64,000 nt of DNA. Origin: Siphonodentalium dalli. Taxonomy: Eukaryota > Mollusca > Scaphopoda > Gadilida > Siphonodentaliidae. Shown here one piece after another: positions 1 to 12,303 of this stretch (positions are counted from its first letter, which is position 1; the number at the start of each line of letters is the position of its first letter). Under the pieces are notes generated by a model. The model saw only the letters and a program-made list of their open reading frames with translations. It was not told where the DNA came from and did no database searches. The position numbers and the translations under genes were made by a program. The stretch spans positions 151,803,151 through 151,867,150 of the forward strand of contig CP136068.1 in assembly GCA_032622095.1 (NCBI GenBank), in the 5' to 3' direction.

Positions 1-23
1 TTCTTAATTGGTTACGACTGGTA

Positions 24-423
24 TTAACCCTTTACCCAACAGAACGGCCCTGTGCCAATGCATTCTCTTATATATGCGAGTCGACCATAGGTCGCCTCGC
101 ATATATAAGAGAATGCATTGGCTTAACACATTAAAAATTATAAAATTGTTAAAGAATGTAAGAAAAAATGGTAAAAAGTGTTAAAAAAAGATTTTTTTTA
201 GGCCAATGCATTCTCTTATATGTGCGAGGCGACCTATGGTCGACTCGCATATATAAGAGAATGCATTGGCACAGGGCATAACTGTAACCATCACAATGTG
301 GTCAATGAGCCGGTTCCAATGATATCCATATTTGTATGGTTCTATTGAGACAGACCGAAGATATTTTAGGCTGTTGAAGCTTTATTTGGCCGGTTTTGGC
401 CGTTTTGTTGGGTAAAGGGTTAA
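24..423. mobile_element. piggyBac-type (TTAA) hairpin MITE, copy 1
   Basis: The element is bounded by TTAA on both sides with terminal repeats CCCTTTACCCAACA and TGTTGGGTAAAGGG. Inside are two 67-nt hairpins (55-121 and 203-269) that are reverse complements of each other, separated by an A/T-rich spacer. A unique ~150-bp right segment runs to the other terminus. There is no coding capacity. TTAA duplication with CCC/GGG ends is the signature of piggyBac-type transposition. Confidence 0.85.
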
Positions 424-1750
424 TCATTGTATATTCGAGGGATGGTCAATTCGGTATGATAATATAGTAAACAATAGCATGATACACATCATAGACAGGG
501 ATATCATGATATATCAGGCATTATTTGGCCACATGATACCCCAACTCTTGGAATAAGTACTCGTGTCTAAGATATATACCCACTCCCGCTTACTCCATTG
601 CACCACCAACACCTCTGAACAAACATAGTGTGCTTAAAGCCCCTGTCACACTCAGGCCGGCGCTCTCATTGCGCTGCAAAAGTATCAAAGCGCCCACCTA
701 AACGCACTAATGTCTCCAAGAACCGATTGGTGACGCAGTGGACACTGGCTACAACGGGCGAGGATCTCCATGGTCGCCCATAGGTGTCAGAGCGCCGCGC
801 TTGTTTTATGCATGCACAAAACAAGCGCAGAGGCTCGGCGTTCTGACCAGGACGTTATTGAAACATAAAAGTTATAAAACCTCTGGACTCTTCATTGTTC
901 CGTACACGGCCATCATCACACTTACCACTGGACAACGGGACAGTGGGCCGGCACACGCGAACTTGGAATATCGCCATCGCACACCCCGTGCAATAGAACT
1001 ACTTCTGTCATATGAGAATGCATACATCTGTGTGAATGTAAAAATGAAATTGAGGGGGGGGGGGCAAATTTATTTATTGTGTATCAATATACCATGTATT
1101 TGGTTTGATAATTTATTATTTGAATTTTTTTTTTCAATTTGTATATATTTTTTATTGATTCAAAAAATGGCACAAGCTCAGTACATGGTGTATATATACA
1201 GTACATCTTATTATATATACATTGAGGCTTGGGTGAACTTGTAGTATAAAGTGTGTAATTTCATCTCAACGGCTCCAGGCCTGGTATGCACATTGTTTCA
1301 AATACAACTAAAGCACATTGCTTCAAATGCATTTAAAATGTGCAACACAATCACTGAAACCGTTGAGAGATATGAATATTAAGTTATTAGTATCTTTTGA
1401 CCTGTTTATGGGATTATACATGTGTAAGCAAAATATGGTGCCCCGAGACTCAGCCTTGCAACTGACTTGGGAGTTATATGTGTTCATTGATGTTGTTGTT
1501 CACCATCAATTCCCAAACACTTTCCAGAGTCAGTATTTGTAGGAAAGATGTTATCTATTACTTCCCACATTTCATAAAAGATGCGTTCTTGTTTGGAGGC
1601 AAATGTTTTCAATAATAGTCTGTCATCTTTCTTATATCCTTGAACTACTTCTAACTGCCCACTAAGGTTTGGCATAGATGTTGTTACATTACATATATAT
1701 ATACATATTTGTTAAAGGAGAACACATCAGGTTGTTATATCACCCAGGGT
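424..1750. other. Non-coding stretch
   Basis: Apart from the CCCCTGTCACA fragment (637-855) and a ten-base G tract at ~1055, I see only AT-rich sequence. The 168-codon frame crossing it runs through the transposon fragment and low-complexity T tracts. Confidence 0.5.
637..855. mobile_element. Left-end fragment of the CCCCTGTCACA element
   Basis: It matches 37366-37590 (CCCCTGTCACACTCAGGCCG, AACCGATTGGTGACGCAGTG, GGTCGCCCATAG, TTCTGACCAGG) and then stops. The right half is missing. Confidence 0.65.
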
Positions 1751-2064
1751 CTTGTTCCCTTGACACATTCCAAGTATAACAAATTCTGGAGACAACTTGT
1801 TCCCTTGACACATTCCCAGTATAACAAATTCTGGAGACAATTTGCTCCCTTGACACATTCCAAGTATAACAAATTCTGGAGACAACTTGTTCCCTTGACA
1901 CATTCCAAGTATAACAAATTATGGAGACAACTTGTTCCCTTGACACATTCCAAGTATAACAAATTCTGGAGACAACTTGTTCCCTTGACACATTCCCAGT
2001 ATAACAAATTCTGGAGACAACTTGTTCCCTTGACACATTCCAAGTATAACAAATTCTGGAGACA
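1751..2064. repeat. 45-bp tandem repeat, 7 copies
   Basis: The unit CTTGTTCCCTTGACACATTC...GGAGACAA repeats seven times with few substitutions. Because 45 is a multiple of three, both strands stay open. This produces spurious repeat proteins, not genes. Confidence 0.95.
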
Positions 2065-2328
2065 GTTCAAATTCAATTTTGCAATTGTCTGCCTATCTGG
2101 CTTGTAACTGCAAAAGAACCGATGAAATAAATTAGTTTGCTGTGATGTGTAATAAATTAGTTTGCTGTGATGTGTACTCACGTCGCTTGTTGAATTTGTT
2201 GATATAATCTGCACACATCTGGACTGCGGTTGTGCCCGCCGGCGTCGCATTCCAGCACATGACGTCATCAAACCTCTTTGGACAATATCCATCTAACATA
2301 AGGACGAAACAAACTGTATACATTTGAT

Positions 2329-2673
2329 TCTATATATATATAATAGTAGGATGTGTCTGTCTAGTCTGTTCGTCTGTCTGTTCGCGATTTTTCTACCTGA
2401 ACCGATTCAACCCAATTTGGTGTGGTAATTCGGGTACCCTGACTGATGTTATAACGGCGTTAGATTTTCAAATTTTTTATTTAAATTCAAATTAATTTAA
2501 TATGTTTTTAATCAGATTTGTTAAAACGAGCAAGGAATTCAATCTAAAAAACAAATAAAACATTAAATTAAAAAAATATATATTAATTGTTTTTTTAGTA
2601 TCATGTGTTTAAATGATCACAACGTGCGGAAGCACACACACGGGCCGCCGCAGGCCCCTCTTGTTTCAGCTAG
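2329..2673 (+). mobile_element. Non-autonomous Helitron (345 bp)
   Basis: It starts TCTATATATATATAATAG with the GTCTGTC-rich subterminal segment common to animal Helitrons. It ends in a GGGCC-GCCGCA-GGCCC hairpin (2642-2657) followed 12 nt later by CTAG and a flanking T. There is no coding sequence and no target duplication, as expected for Helitrons. Confidence 0.75.
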
Positions 2674-3384
2674 TACTATCATATACAAATCATTCGTTGA
2701 TAGGAAATCAAAATACCAGCTATTCCTCATAATTTGCACCTTTCGCATAATGAACTTCTACTGATAAGAATTATAAATAGTGTAGAGTAACGCACCCCAA
2801 TCCATTATCTTTATTCAAGGGACGTGCATCGTACATGTAACTATCTATCGATAGCATATGGATCCCGATCCCTATACCACATCTTTATTCATGGGACGGG
2901 TATTATACATATCAAATATATCTATCTTAACTCATCGATGGGAAGACAGGAATAATTGAACTATATTGACCCCAACCAAATTCCACAGGTCATGACTTGG
3001 AGAGGCCACGACCTGTAAGGAATGCGAAACATTAACACAAAGAGAAGTCTGATGCAACAGACATCAGGTCAGGCCTCGGTCAAACCTCAGTCAGATAGAC
3101 AAAGAGATATCGCTAATAACCCACCAAGTCGTTAGGGATATATAAACCCTACATTAATCTACTCCCCAATCAGTTTTTGGCTCTTCAGACATAACTGGAA
3201 GATGTCAACATCAGCCCGCTAATTAATAAGCAGCGCTCCTCTCTTTTCCATCCATCTAAGATTTGATTTAAATTTTATACAAAGAGCTGACTTCATTCCT
3301 TCACAATAGCGTATAGTAGTAAATTTGTTGTACGTCCAAAATCCATTTCGCAAAATTGACGACTACGATTCCGTTTCCGAGAAA

Positions 3385-3698
3385 ATAGCGCCCTTTATAC
3401 GCCCGCTGTAATGTGATAGCGCCCTTTATACGCCCGCTGTAATGTGATAGCGCCCTTTATACGCCCGCTGTGATGTGATAGCGCCCTGTATACGCCCGCT
3501 GTAATGTGATAGCGCCCTTTATACGCCCGCTGTAATGTGATAGCACCTTTTATACGCCCGATGTAATGTGATAGCGCCCTTTATACGCCCGCTGTAATGT
3601 GATAGCGCCCTTTATACGCCCGCTGTAATGTGATAGCGCCCTTTATACGCCCGCTGTAATGTGATAGCGCCCTTTATACGCCCGCTGTAAGGTGATAT
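3385..3698. repeat. 31-bp tandem repeat, 10 copies
   Basis: The unit ATAGCGCCCTTTATACGCCC plus GCTGTAATGTG repeats ten times with isolated substitutions. It lies inside a dispersed repeat whose other copy (60690-61045) has a single degenerate unit. Confidence 0.95.
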
Positions 3699-5026
3699 GA
3701 GTGTGTGTTGAATGTGTTCCGTGCCGCGTGTATACTGTCTTGGAGATTCTAGATAGCTGTGGGTGCTGACATTAACATGGGTGTTTTGTTTATAGAATGG
3801 GAAATTTTGGGATGATTAAAAGTCGAACTGCGTCCGGTAAAAGGTGTAGTTGGGAATTTCAATTTCGTTTATTGTCGTTAATTAACGTTATGTCAATAAT
3901 GTTGATTTTTGGTTTGTGATAAGCTATGTCAATTACAAATAAAAGAAATGAAAAAGATCATTTGTAAGTCTTATATTTCAACTTTTATAGACTTGTTTCG
4001 TTCTCCAGCCCACTGGGAGTCGGCCGCCGGTTCGTTAATTAGGTGCTGGTTGTTATTGTTATTTAACGGAATTCTGAGTTGGTCATTCGCGAAACCAATA
4101 TATTTGATATTCTTTAATTACAATCATGTGTATATAATATATGATCTTGAGATGGGTTACCATTTCTTACTATGGTTTTCTTGTACTTAAGTGTGTCGTT
4201 GTCAGGTCACAGTCAGTGCATGTGGTAGGGCCGACGACTGTTCGCAAAGCTCGTGTGTCCACGCTTCGCTTCTTGAAACCGTAATCGTTACGTATTATCT
4301 CTCCATAGGAATGTTTTGAACTGTTCTAAAACTTATGCACAGTTTCGGTTCCAGTTCCACTCCCATGGGTATATTAAGAAAAACAGATTTAGTTTTCTGT
4401 TGTTACAACGGATTCAGGCGAGAGACACCGCCATCTTTAGTTATGTAAATAAGATAGGAATCTATATAGATCGCCGGAAAGTCTTTTTGTGAGTGATGTT
4501 TTGGGATAATTCAAATTAACAATATTACATATATGTAATGTGCATATGTATGTCTAGTGGTATGGGGTCATAGTCATTGTTAGATAAATCATAATGATGT
4601 ACGGTATTATTTATGATGTATGGTAGTATATGGGCATGTTTAGGAACGATAATGCGATGGTGTAAAAAACTGGTGTGAAGAATACAGTGAATGTTCGTAT
4701 TATTTATAGAGCACAGTCGGGAAATCCTTTGTTTTACAGCGTACATTTTCTGGGTAATTTCTCAGCATGGCTATCTGTAAGCGCTTCTTCAGTGTATGCC
4801 TGCTTTGGCAAGATGTATAGTCTTTTTCCATATTATTCCAAACTCTGGTGACGTTTTACCCTATTCGTAATTCGTATCAGTATATAGCAGTTCATTGTGC
4901 GAAAGCTGTTCGCTGTTCAAGTTGACGTTTTCATTAGTGAAATCTATAAAACAAAGTTGATCATGGCGGTCTGTATCTGCAATGTAATTGCATTAGATAG
5001 AGAATACCTACAGATCTTGTTTGAAT

Positions 5027-5147
5027 ACCGAAATATATCATGAGTGTCTGGAAAGAAATATCGAATTCTGCAGCCGCGAGTGAAAATTCGATATATTTTC
5101 TGTCCAGACACGAATGAGATGTGTAAGGTATTTCAAACTAAAAACTG
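5027..5147. repeat. Degraded copy of the 59316 palindrome family
   Basis: It carries GTGTCTGGAAAGAAATATCG and its inverse CGATATATTTTCTGTCCAGACAC, then ACGAATGAGATG as in the 59316-59450 palindrome. The left arm is damaged near the apex (GAATTCTGCAGCCGC). Confidence 0.65.
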
Positions 5148-5235
5148 TATTTTTTTTTGGTATTTCATGCGGTTTAGTACTGTTTATTGTTGTAAATTAT
5201 GTAGCGTTTTCACTTTTAATACTACAAAAATTAAT

Positions 5236-5339
5236 AGCGACCACCAAGGGTGCTTATACCTTAGGCAGGTGAATGACGTCATATATTAGCAACCACCAAG
5301 GATGCTTATACCTAAGGCAGGTGAATGACGTCATATATA
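5236..5339. repeat. 52-bp direct duplication
   Basis: AGCGACCACCAAGGGTGCTT...GAATGACGTCATATAT occurs twice in tandem. Each copy has a TGACGTCA palindrome, a CRE-like sequence. Confidence 0.9.
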
Positions 5340-7460
5340 TTTTTCTATATCCATCAGTGATTTTTTAGATCGCGGGTATGGATTTTGGAGAAATTGTCAC
5401 GTGACTTCCGGTTAGCAACTGTGTGGAGATTGCAAAAAAACTCGGAATTGGAAATGAAGCCTCGCGATGAAAATGAAAGTAACTATTTCACAACTGACGA
5501 AGAATTCTCATGTGATTTAGGTATATTAATTTCAATTAGACCAATTTCTTTGATTAGCTTAATGAAAACGAAAAATAAAGACGTCATGACACGGTTTCTG
5601 ACGTCATTTTGGATTTGTGGGCCAGAATCCAGACAAGATTGCCAATCCACAACACGTCTTGTCAAGTTGGCATGTCATCTCCACTACGTGTCACGTACGA
5701 TTCATATTATTCTGGAAATTGCTGACACCGATCAGCTGATAGGTAGCAAACCGCTTTCAACGGATGACGCCATTCGTCAAGCTACAGAGAAATAACGAAA
5801 GCAGCAATTAAATGACGAACTCGTATCTCACTGTAGCTCCTACATGCGACGATCAACGTTTGGGTAATTTTCCGCCATTTTATATGCAAGCATATAATAA
5901 AACAGGTTATAAATTGTTTCCTGCCATGACTTTCATGACGACTTTAAAGGGATAATGTACACAAATGTTGTTGTTGGTTTCTTTAGTCTCTGAGTTGTAG
6001 ATTAAGTTAACCAGATTTCCATTATTTGAAAGTCTGTTGAGTACGAAGTAATGTTACGGATGGCAGATTAGCCGGAATGCGAAAATACCAATTGTTGTTG
6101 TCGAATAATTTTTTGACAGTTTTCAAGCAAATGTATCAAATAAATGTTATATTATATGCATACTAGTCCCATATACTCATTAAGTCATTGTATAGTCACT
6201 AGTCAGTGAGTGGCTTGAGTTTAAGCCCCGTATCAACATAATTGTTTACACGATCATGTGTGCCACGCTTTTACCCAATCAACTATCCTTGAATTATTTT
6301 GATTGCGCCTTGTACGCGGAAATTCGTAATTTGATTTATGACTCCAGCCATAAATTAAATTTATATCAAATTATTAACTTTCATTTAAGATAACCTAGTA
6401 ACCTGAACGTTTACAGAATACATCTTCGACTCAAATTACTTAGTGTTCTATATATTATCGATGATAGATCGTTGTTATCACCACTATTGACAATGGCGTA
6501 CAGTACCCCTTTAAAGTATATGTTGGTCACTGGCTATGTGTGCGCAGAAACAGGGACTTTTAAAGATAAAACATACACGTGGTGGTACTCGCATATACGT
6601 AAATGTATTTTAATAGTGTGTATTATCGGCGATCGAACGATTGTAACGTGTTAATTTAGCTAACCTCCCGAGCGTTATTGGTTTTAGATGTCGGTTCGAT
6701 AGCAACAGCATCGTCATAAAACAAGATATATTGAGGTGTTAGTTTATAGGATGGGGTCAACGGAACAGCATCAATAAGATATTTTGGCAGGCATTTAGCA
6801 TGGAAATGGAAATGGGGTGTGTGAGCTGGCAGTCGATGACACGCTCACCTCTGATAAGTTACTAGGCCAACACATTCATTTCCGGGTGATACTTCACAGC
6901 GATGCCTTCGAGGGAATCAGAATGAAAATATTGCTTAAAGATCCATATGTGAACCTCAGTCACTGTTCAACTATTGCCTGGCACAACATTGGCTGTACAC
7001 CACATATAGGTTGAATTGTTTTTTTCCAACCAGTAATTAGTGGGATATTTGTTGTTTTTAGATCAGTTGAATATTTTCTACTTTTGGTCATGATTGAAGT
7101 GCCAGATGGAAAGTTCAATGGTATCTGTATCTGTAGACATTACAGTGCATGAACCAATTCTGGTTGTTGCCGCACTGATCCAGGTGCTACCACGGCCGAG
7201 TAACTTTATAACCCTGTGGTGACTCCAGTAGCTTTCTTTAACGTGCACACACCGAGGTGTGTACACGGGTCAGCCATAAATGTTCGCGCCCGATCGGACA
7301 GCGTACTGCACCACGACAACATACCTGGACAACATACCTGGACAAGTGTTGTAATAGGGGAAGTCGGCATTTTGCATTCGGATCTTTATTCAGTGATCTC
7401 GAATGAGACTTTTCAGCCTGACAAACTTGGTATCTGACCTTGTTTTGATTTTTGTCAGAA
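5340..7460. other. Non-coding stretch
   Basis: No recognisable gene or repeat structure. A 136-codon plus frame at 5385-5795 has ordinary composition but no motif, leader or splice context. Confidence 0.45.
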
Positions 7461-7534
7461 TACCCTGACCAGGTTGCGATCCCCGGTCCACTAGCACGAG
7501 AGGCCAGTACGCTACCTCTCGGCTACCGACTTCC
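7461..7534 (-). mobile_element. tRNA-derived SINE head
   Basis: Read on the minus strand, GGTAGCCGAGAGGTAGCG resembles a polymerase III A box and GGGGATCGCAACCTGG resembles a degenerate B box at normal tRNA spacing. The acceptor stem is not complementary, so it is a SINE or tRNA relic rather than a tRNA gene. The body probably continues towards 7390. Confidence 0.42.
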
Positions 7535-7940
7535 GTCAAAATGGAATTATGTAAACCTGGGTTTAGTCTGGTTCGAGGAGGGAGCAGTTGGAAATTTGAA
7601 TGTGGACACCACCCACCCCCGTTCACGGTGACCCTTTGCCACTTTCCTGTGTGCACTGCCTCGCGTTGTTTGCATCGTTCTTTGAAATGTCTTTCAAATG
7701 TTCCGTGTTCTCGCTTGCGCATACAAACCTTCGAGTTCCACGTCTTCTGTCATGTTGCACTTGCGCTCAGCTCTGAAGATGAGGAACCCCTGTTGCATCG
7801 GGTCCTCGATGGAGACAGTCTAAAAGAAACAGTAATTATATATACGCATGAATAGATATCTTTATCACATAACTAAATATCAGACGTTGTAGTAATCTGT
7901 TCAAACATTCTATATTAACAATGCGACATATTCTCGTTCT

Positions 7941-8913
7941 GTTCTCGTGAAAATAAGCACAATATCGGCTTATTTCATATTGAAATACCTTACTCGTATT
8001 TAAATTCGCGCAGTACTATTTTTTACTTACACATCGGTGCACGAATTTAAAACTGAGCGAAAAATAGTACGACTCCTTCTGTTTACACCGAACCATAATG
8101 GAAATAGGATCGAAAATTATGCTAAAGAGTTCAGGTTTAAGTTCTATCCACAGCTCAGCCTTGAGTGATACCGTGGTGCACGAAAGCAAATCTCCATATC
8201 CACAGCCCTGCACGGAGTGATACCGTGGTCATACAGTCTGAGTTATTTATTTAACTCAGCTATTTAATACACGCATATATGTAAGTGTTGATTTTTTCAA
8301 CTGGGCAGCTACTTCTTTCGAGTTCATTTCAATGATGTCCATTAAAATGTTGGCATTTAATATACATGCACGCGTATAGCCTGTAGGCTATACTGAACGA
8401 CTAAGAACTGAAACTCCCATCAGATACAAGACTTTTATGAAAATGTTCTTGTCAGTTGTGAATTCGCACAGGACGGTGCACGAATTTAAAGAGCGCGAAT
8501 TCAAAACGGAGCGAGAAAGGGTACTTCGCCAATTTAAATACGAGTAAGGTTGTCCAATTTATAGGGCTGTTTTAATAACCAGCATTTAGGCCTATATAGC
8601 AGGGGGGGGGTCGGAAAAAAATTTCAGGCACGTATGCTGATTTTTTCCTTTCGACCCTTGTTTGGGACCCACCCACCCCCGCGTCCAAAATTTGTTTCCG
8701 TTTCGGCAGTTTTTTCCCGACCATTTTTGGACACCCACTATGTGAGTTGCGGAAAAAATTGTCTGTTGGTCTCATCGAAAACCCCACCCACCCCGGCATA
8801 CGTGCCCGGAAAAGTACCCCCCCCCCCCCCCACTGTAGAAGGTATTTGCCGATATGAGCTTATTTCGTGCAATTATTAAATAAGCCCGTATTGTTCTTAT
8901 TTTCATGAGAACA
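7941..8913. mobile_element. ~970-bp element with long inverted ends
   Basis: GTTCTCGTGAAAATAAGCAC at the left is inverted at 8890-8913 (TTATTTTCATGAGAAC). Further paired segments include ACTCGTATTTAAATTCG with its inverse near 8530-8550 and CGGTGCACGAATTTAAA at 8034 and 8473. The G-tract element 8600-8835 sits in its right arm. Confidence 0.5.
8600..8835. mobile_element. Short copy of the G-tract-ended transposon
   Basis: CAGGGGGGGGGGTCGG and a ~17-base C tract then ACTG bound a 236-bp copy with the same CACGTATG/CATACGTG subterminal repeats and CCCACCCACCCC tracts as 39211-39756. It is nested inside the larger element 7941-8913. Confidence 0.65.
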
Positions 8914-9060
8914 AGCTGAGCAATGATAAATGATCCGTTTGTTCGAAAAGATGAACCATTATATAAAGCTGCATGCCTTTAACGATACCATGTTCGATTC
9001 ACACCATAAAACCAACATATCTAAGTTTTATATACCAGATAATAATTAGATTGAACCAAT

Positions 9061-9470
9061 GAGCCCTTCAATATGAGGTTTTTAACCTACGAACCCATTA
9101 ATACGATGTTTTTAACCTGCGAACCCATTAATATGAGGTTTTTAACAAACGAGCCCATTAATATGAGGTTTTTAACATACGTGGCCATATAATGATGTTT
9201 TTAACCTACGAGCCCATTAATATGAGGTTCGTAACATACGAGCCATTTTAATATGAGGTGTTTAACCTACGAGCCCATTAATATGAGGTTTTTAACCCAC
9301 GAGCACATTAATATGAGGTTTCTGACATAGGAGCCCATTAATATGAGGTTTTTAACCTACGAACCAATTAATATGAGGTTTTTAACCTGAGAACCCAATA
9401 ATGTGAGGTTTTTAACCTACGAGCCCATTAATATGAGGTTTCTGACATAGGAGCCCATTAATAAGAATTT
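9061..9470. repeat. 30-bp tandem repeat, ~14 copies
   Basis: The unit GAGCCCATTAATATGAGGTT TTTAACCTAC is repeated with moderate divergence and ends just before block A. No coding potential. Confidence 0.92.
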
Positions 9471-10697
9471 GTCTAAATAATTGTTCGTTCTGGTCTATTC
9501 AATCACAGTGTTTTCTATGCCTGTTATAATTCGCAGTACATAGTTGTCAAATCTTTGCACATTGTCTAAGTTATAACTCGTCAATTAATTACCGTTTCAA
9601 GGTGAATTTCTTTGATAATCAGATAAGCCAATGCTTCTCGCTATTTAGTAACTGTCACGTTTTCGACTTCGGTATAATTATTCGGCACTTTTCAAAATTC
9701 AATACACAGAAAATTACGTTAGAACATTAACGTTGTTTCATTATCAGTATCAGTTTAGTATATTGTGCAGCTACATTCGAGAACCCGATGTATGTTTCGT
9801 TACAATATGCAGCCGACTTCATAGGATCTACATTCGAGAAGCTCGATGTTTATATGTTCCGGCGTTTGAACTGTTTTGTTTTACTGAGGGCAGAGAAGGA
9901 TCCAGGGATGTTTTGATACCTGTTACAGGTTTGGGCACCCAAACTATGGAGACCCAAAAGTCCCCAAATTCCAAGTGGATAGTATTTATTCAAGTTGGAT
10001 TTTCCATATTTTCAAGGAATTTTTCTACAATTCAAACACATGTAATGTAAATCATCAACCTGCAGATGATATAGTCTATTATATAGAGCCTTTATTTGCA
10101 CAATCAAGTGTCCAGTACTGAATTTTTTAACATCCAAATGTATATGGGGACATACTCAAATACAGAACAGGTGTCCCCAAAAAATCTCTGGATCCATCCC
10201 TGACTGAGGGTGTCACCAAATTGATATATAGCACCTAGCCACCCAATGCAAAACCTGGTCTGCCGAAGTTTGGAATTATGCATCTATAAAATGCATATAT
10301 ACTTTGACCGTCAGTCATTTGGTGAAATGCCTAAATTTTCAAGTCATTTGGCCAAATGACTGAATTTTAGTGTCAGTCATTTGGCCAAATGCCTATTTGA
10401 AATTTAAGTTTTATGAAATTATATTTATTTTTTTGAGTCGCATCTACTGTTACAAAACACATTGTTTTTATAGGAAAAACATCGCTTGGTCTTGCCTTTG
10501 TTTTGTCCATTATAATTACATTTTACAAATCCCTGTCCACCATGCTGAGGCTGTTTTTGTTGGCGTGGCGAAGAGACTTGCTGTCTTTATAGTGCCATTA
10601 ATGTCATTAATGTCATTAACTAGCTGTCTTGTTGATGTCAGATTAACTCAGCAGTGTCTGGGGACACAGATCAAATTGATGGCGACTATATTTCCCT

Positions 10698-11096
10698 TTA
10701 ACCCTTTACCCAACAGAAGGGCCCTGTGCCAATGCATTCTCTTATATATGCGAGTCGACCATAGGTCGCCTCGCATATATAAGAGAATGCATTGGCTTAA
10801 CACATTAAAAATTATAAAATTGTTAAAGAATGTAAGAAAAAATGGTAAAAAGTGTTAAAAAAAGACTTTTTTTAGGCCAATGCATTCTCTTATATATGCG
10901 AGGCGACCTATGGTCGACTCGCATATATAAGAGAATGCATTGGCACAGCGCATAACTGTAACTATCACAATGTGGTCAAGGAGCCGGTTCCAATGATATC
11001 CATATTTGTATGGTTCTATTGAGACAGACCGAAGATATTTTAGGCTGTTGAAGCTTTATTTGGCCGGTTTGGCCGTTTTGTTGGGTAAAGGGTTAA
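10698..11096. mobile_element. piggyBac-type hairpin MITE, copy 2 (empty site in window)
   Basis: It has the same structure as the copy at 24-423, with hairpins at 10729-10795 and 10877-10943. The duplicate block B has the unoccupied target at 20315-20318 (CCCTTTAAGCACACC), which proves a clean insertion into TTAA with duplication of those four bases. Confidence 0.92.
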
Positions 11097-11293
11097 GCAC
11101 ACCATGAAGGGCAGCCGATTTTATATTGTCCGTGTTCCGCAGCTAATATAACACCGATACTGTCTCTAGGATCTCCGCGCCCTCGGTTGAGGATCTCCGC
11201 GCTCTCGGTTGACAGCTGGAATTGGCACCGTCACATTATCGCCAACGTTACCATCCTTCATTATTACCCGACTTCGCTCGGCCTGTTCCTGCT

Positions 11294-11839
11294 GGGCAAG
11301 CACCGCATGTATACTTTTCTTTTCTATGGGTAAGCACCGCATGTATACTTGTCTTTTCTATGGGTAAGCACCGCATGTATACTTTTCTTGTCTATTGGTA
11401 AGCACCGCATGTATACTTTTCTTTTCTATGGGTAAGCACCGCATATATACTATTCTTTTCTATGGGTAAGCACCGCATGTATACTTTTCTTTTCTATTGG
11501 TAAGCACCGCATGTATACTTTTATTTTCTATGGGTAAGCACCGCATGTATACTTTTCTTTTCTATTGGTAAGCACCGCATGTATACTTTTCTTTTCTATG
11601 GGTAAGCACCGCATATATACTATTCTTTTCTATGGGTAAGCACCGCATGTATACTTTTCTTTTCTATTGGTAAGCACCGCATGTATACTTTTATTTTCTA
11701 TGGGTAAGCACCGCATGTATACTTTTATTTTCTATTGGTAAGCACCCCATGTATACTTTTCTTTTCTATGGGTAAGCACCGCATATATACTATTCTTTTC
11801 TATGGGTAAGCACCGCACGTATACTTTTACTTTCTATGC
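11294..11839. repeat. 34-bp minisatellite, 16 copies (block A)
   Basis: The unit GGGTAAGCACCGCATGTATA plus CTTTTCTTTTCTAT is repeated 16 times. The first copy reads GGGCAAG, as in block B, where only two copies exist (20582-20649). Confidence 0.95.
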
Positions 11840-11878
11840 TACTCTTTGGTTGTTGAGTTCATTGTTCTGGTTTCTGTC

Positions 11879-12303
11879 GGTTAGAAGGAACTAAATGTTT
11901 TCCATATGCCACAGTGTTCACATTTGACTACGCCCACGCTAAATTATCGAGTTCCGAAGTGCACGATTCATGCGTTCGTGAAGACCAACACATTGGGCAT
12001 CTGTTCGCACAGAGGAGAACCTTTCCAGCCACGCCTTTTTCAAAAACCAACAAACGTTTTCCACACTACCCCACTTTTTGCATAGAATTTGACAGTCTGA
12101 CGAAAGCCAATACACAGCCACAATTTCCAGCCATTGTTTGGACACGAACTCATTTCAGACTAGGAAACGCCCATTTTAACATGCTATGGATATTATATTT
12201 CTTGAATTAGTAAATTTATTTGAGATATTATTCGCCAATCGCGCGCCAGAATTGGGTGTAAAACGAAAGCGACGTCATTTTACTTATTTAGTTCCTTCTA
12301 ACC
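11879..12303. mobile_element. 425-bp DNA transposon with GGTTAGAAGG termini
   Basis: Terminal repeats GGTTAGAAGGAACTAAA and TTTAGTTCCTTCTAACC bound the element. The 4-bp direct repeat TGTC flanks it (11875-11878 and 12304-12307). Block B has the uninterrupted site near 20690 (TTTCTGCCCGCTCG). It is non-autonomous: the short open frames inside show no transposase motif. The superfamily is not recognised. Confidence 0.78.

Larger units (their letters stand above)
3320..5147. repeat. Dispersed repeat family E, longest copy
   Basis: Segments match 60690-61045 (TCGCAGAATTGACGACTACG, CAAAGTCAGTGG, CGAAACCGTAATCGTAAC, TAGTTCATTGTGCGA) and 37235-37345 (ACGGAATTCTGAGGTGGT). The copies differ by internal arrays and insertions. 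There is no recognisable coding region. Confidence 0.55.

Noticed and set aside
738-1244. 168-codon open frame
   Set aside because: It starts inside a transposon fragment and runs through T-rich low complexity; no motif or homolog copy keeps the frame.
1709-2292. Repeat-rich open frames on both strands
   Set aside because: They come from a 45-bp tandem repeat, a multiple of three, so every frame without a stop stays open; there are no conserved ends or splice context.
5385-5795. 136-codon open frame
   Set aside because: No leader, domain, splice signal or related copy; length is within chance for 64 kb.
7461-7534. Functional tRNA gene
   Set aside because: The acceptor arm does not pair and the B box is degenerate; a SINE head or relic fits better.
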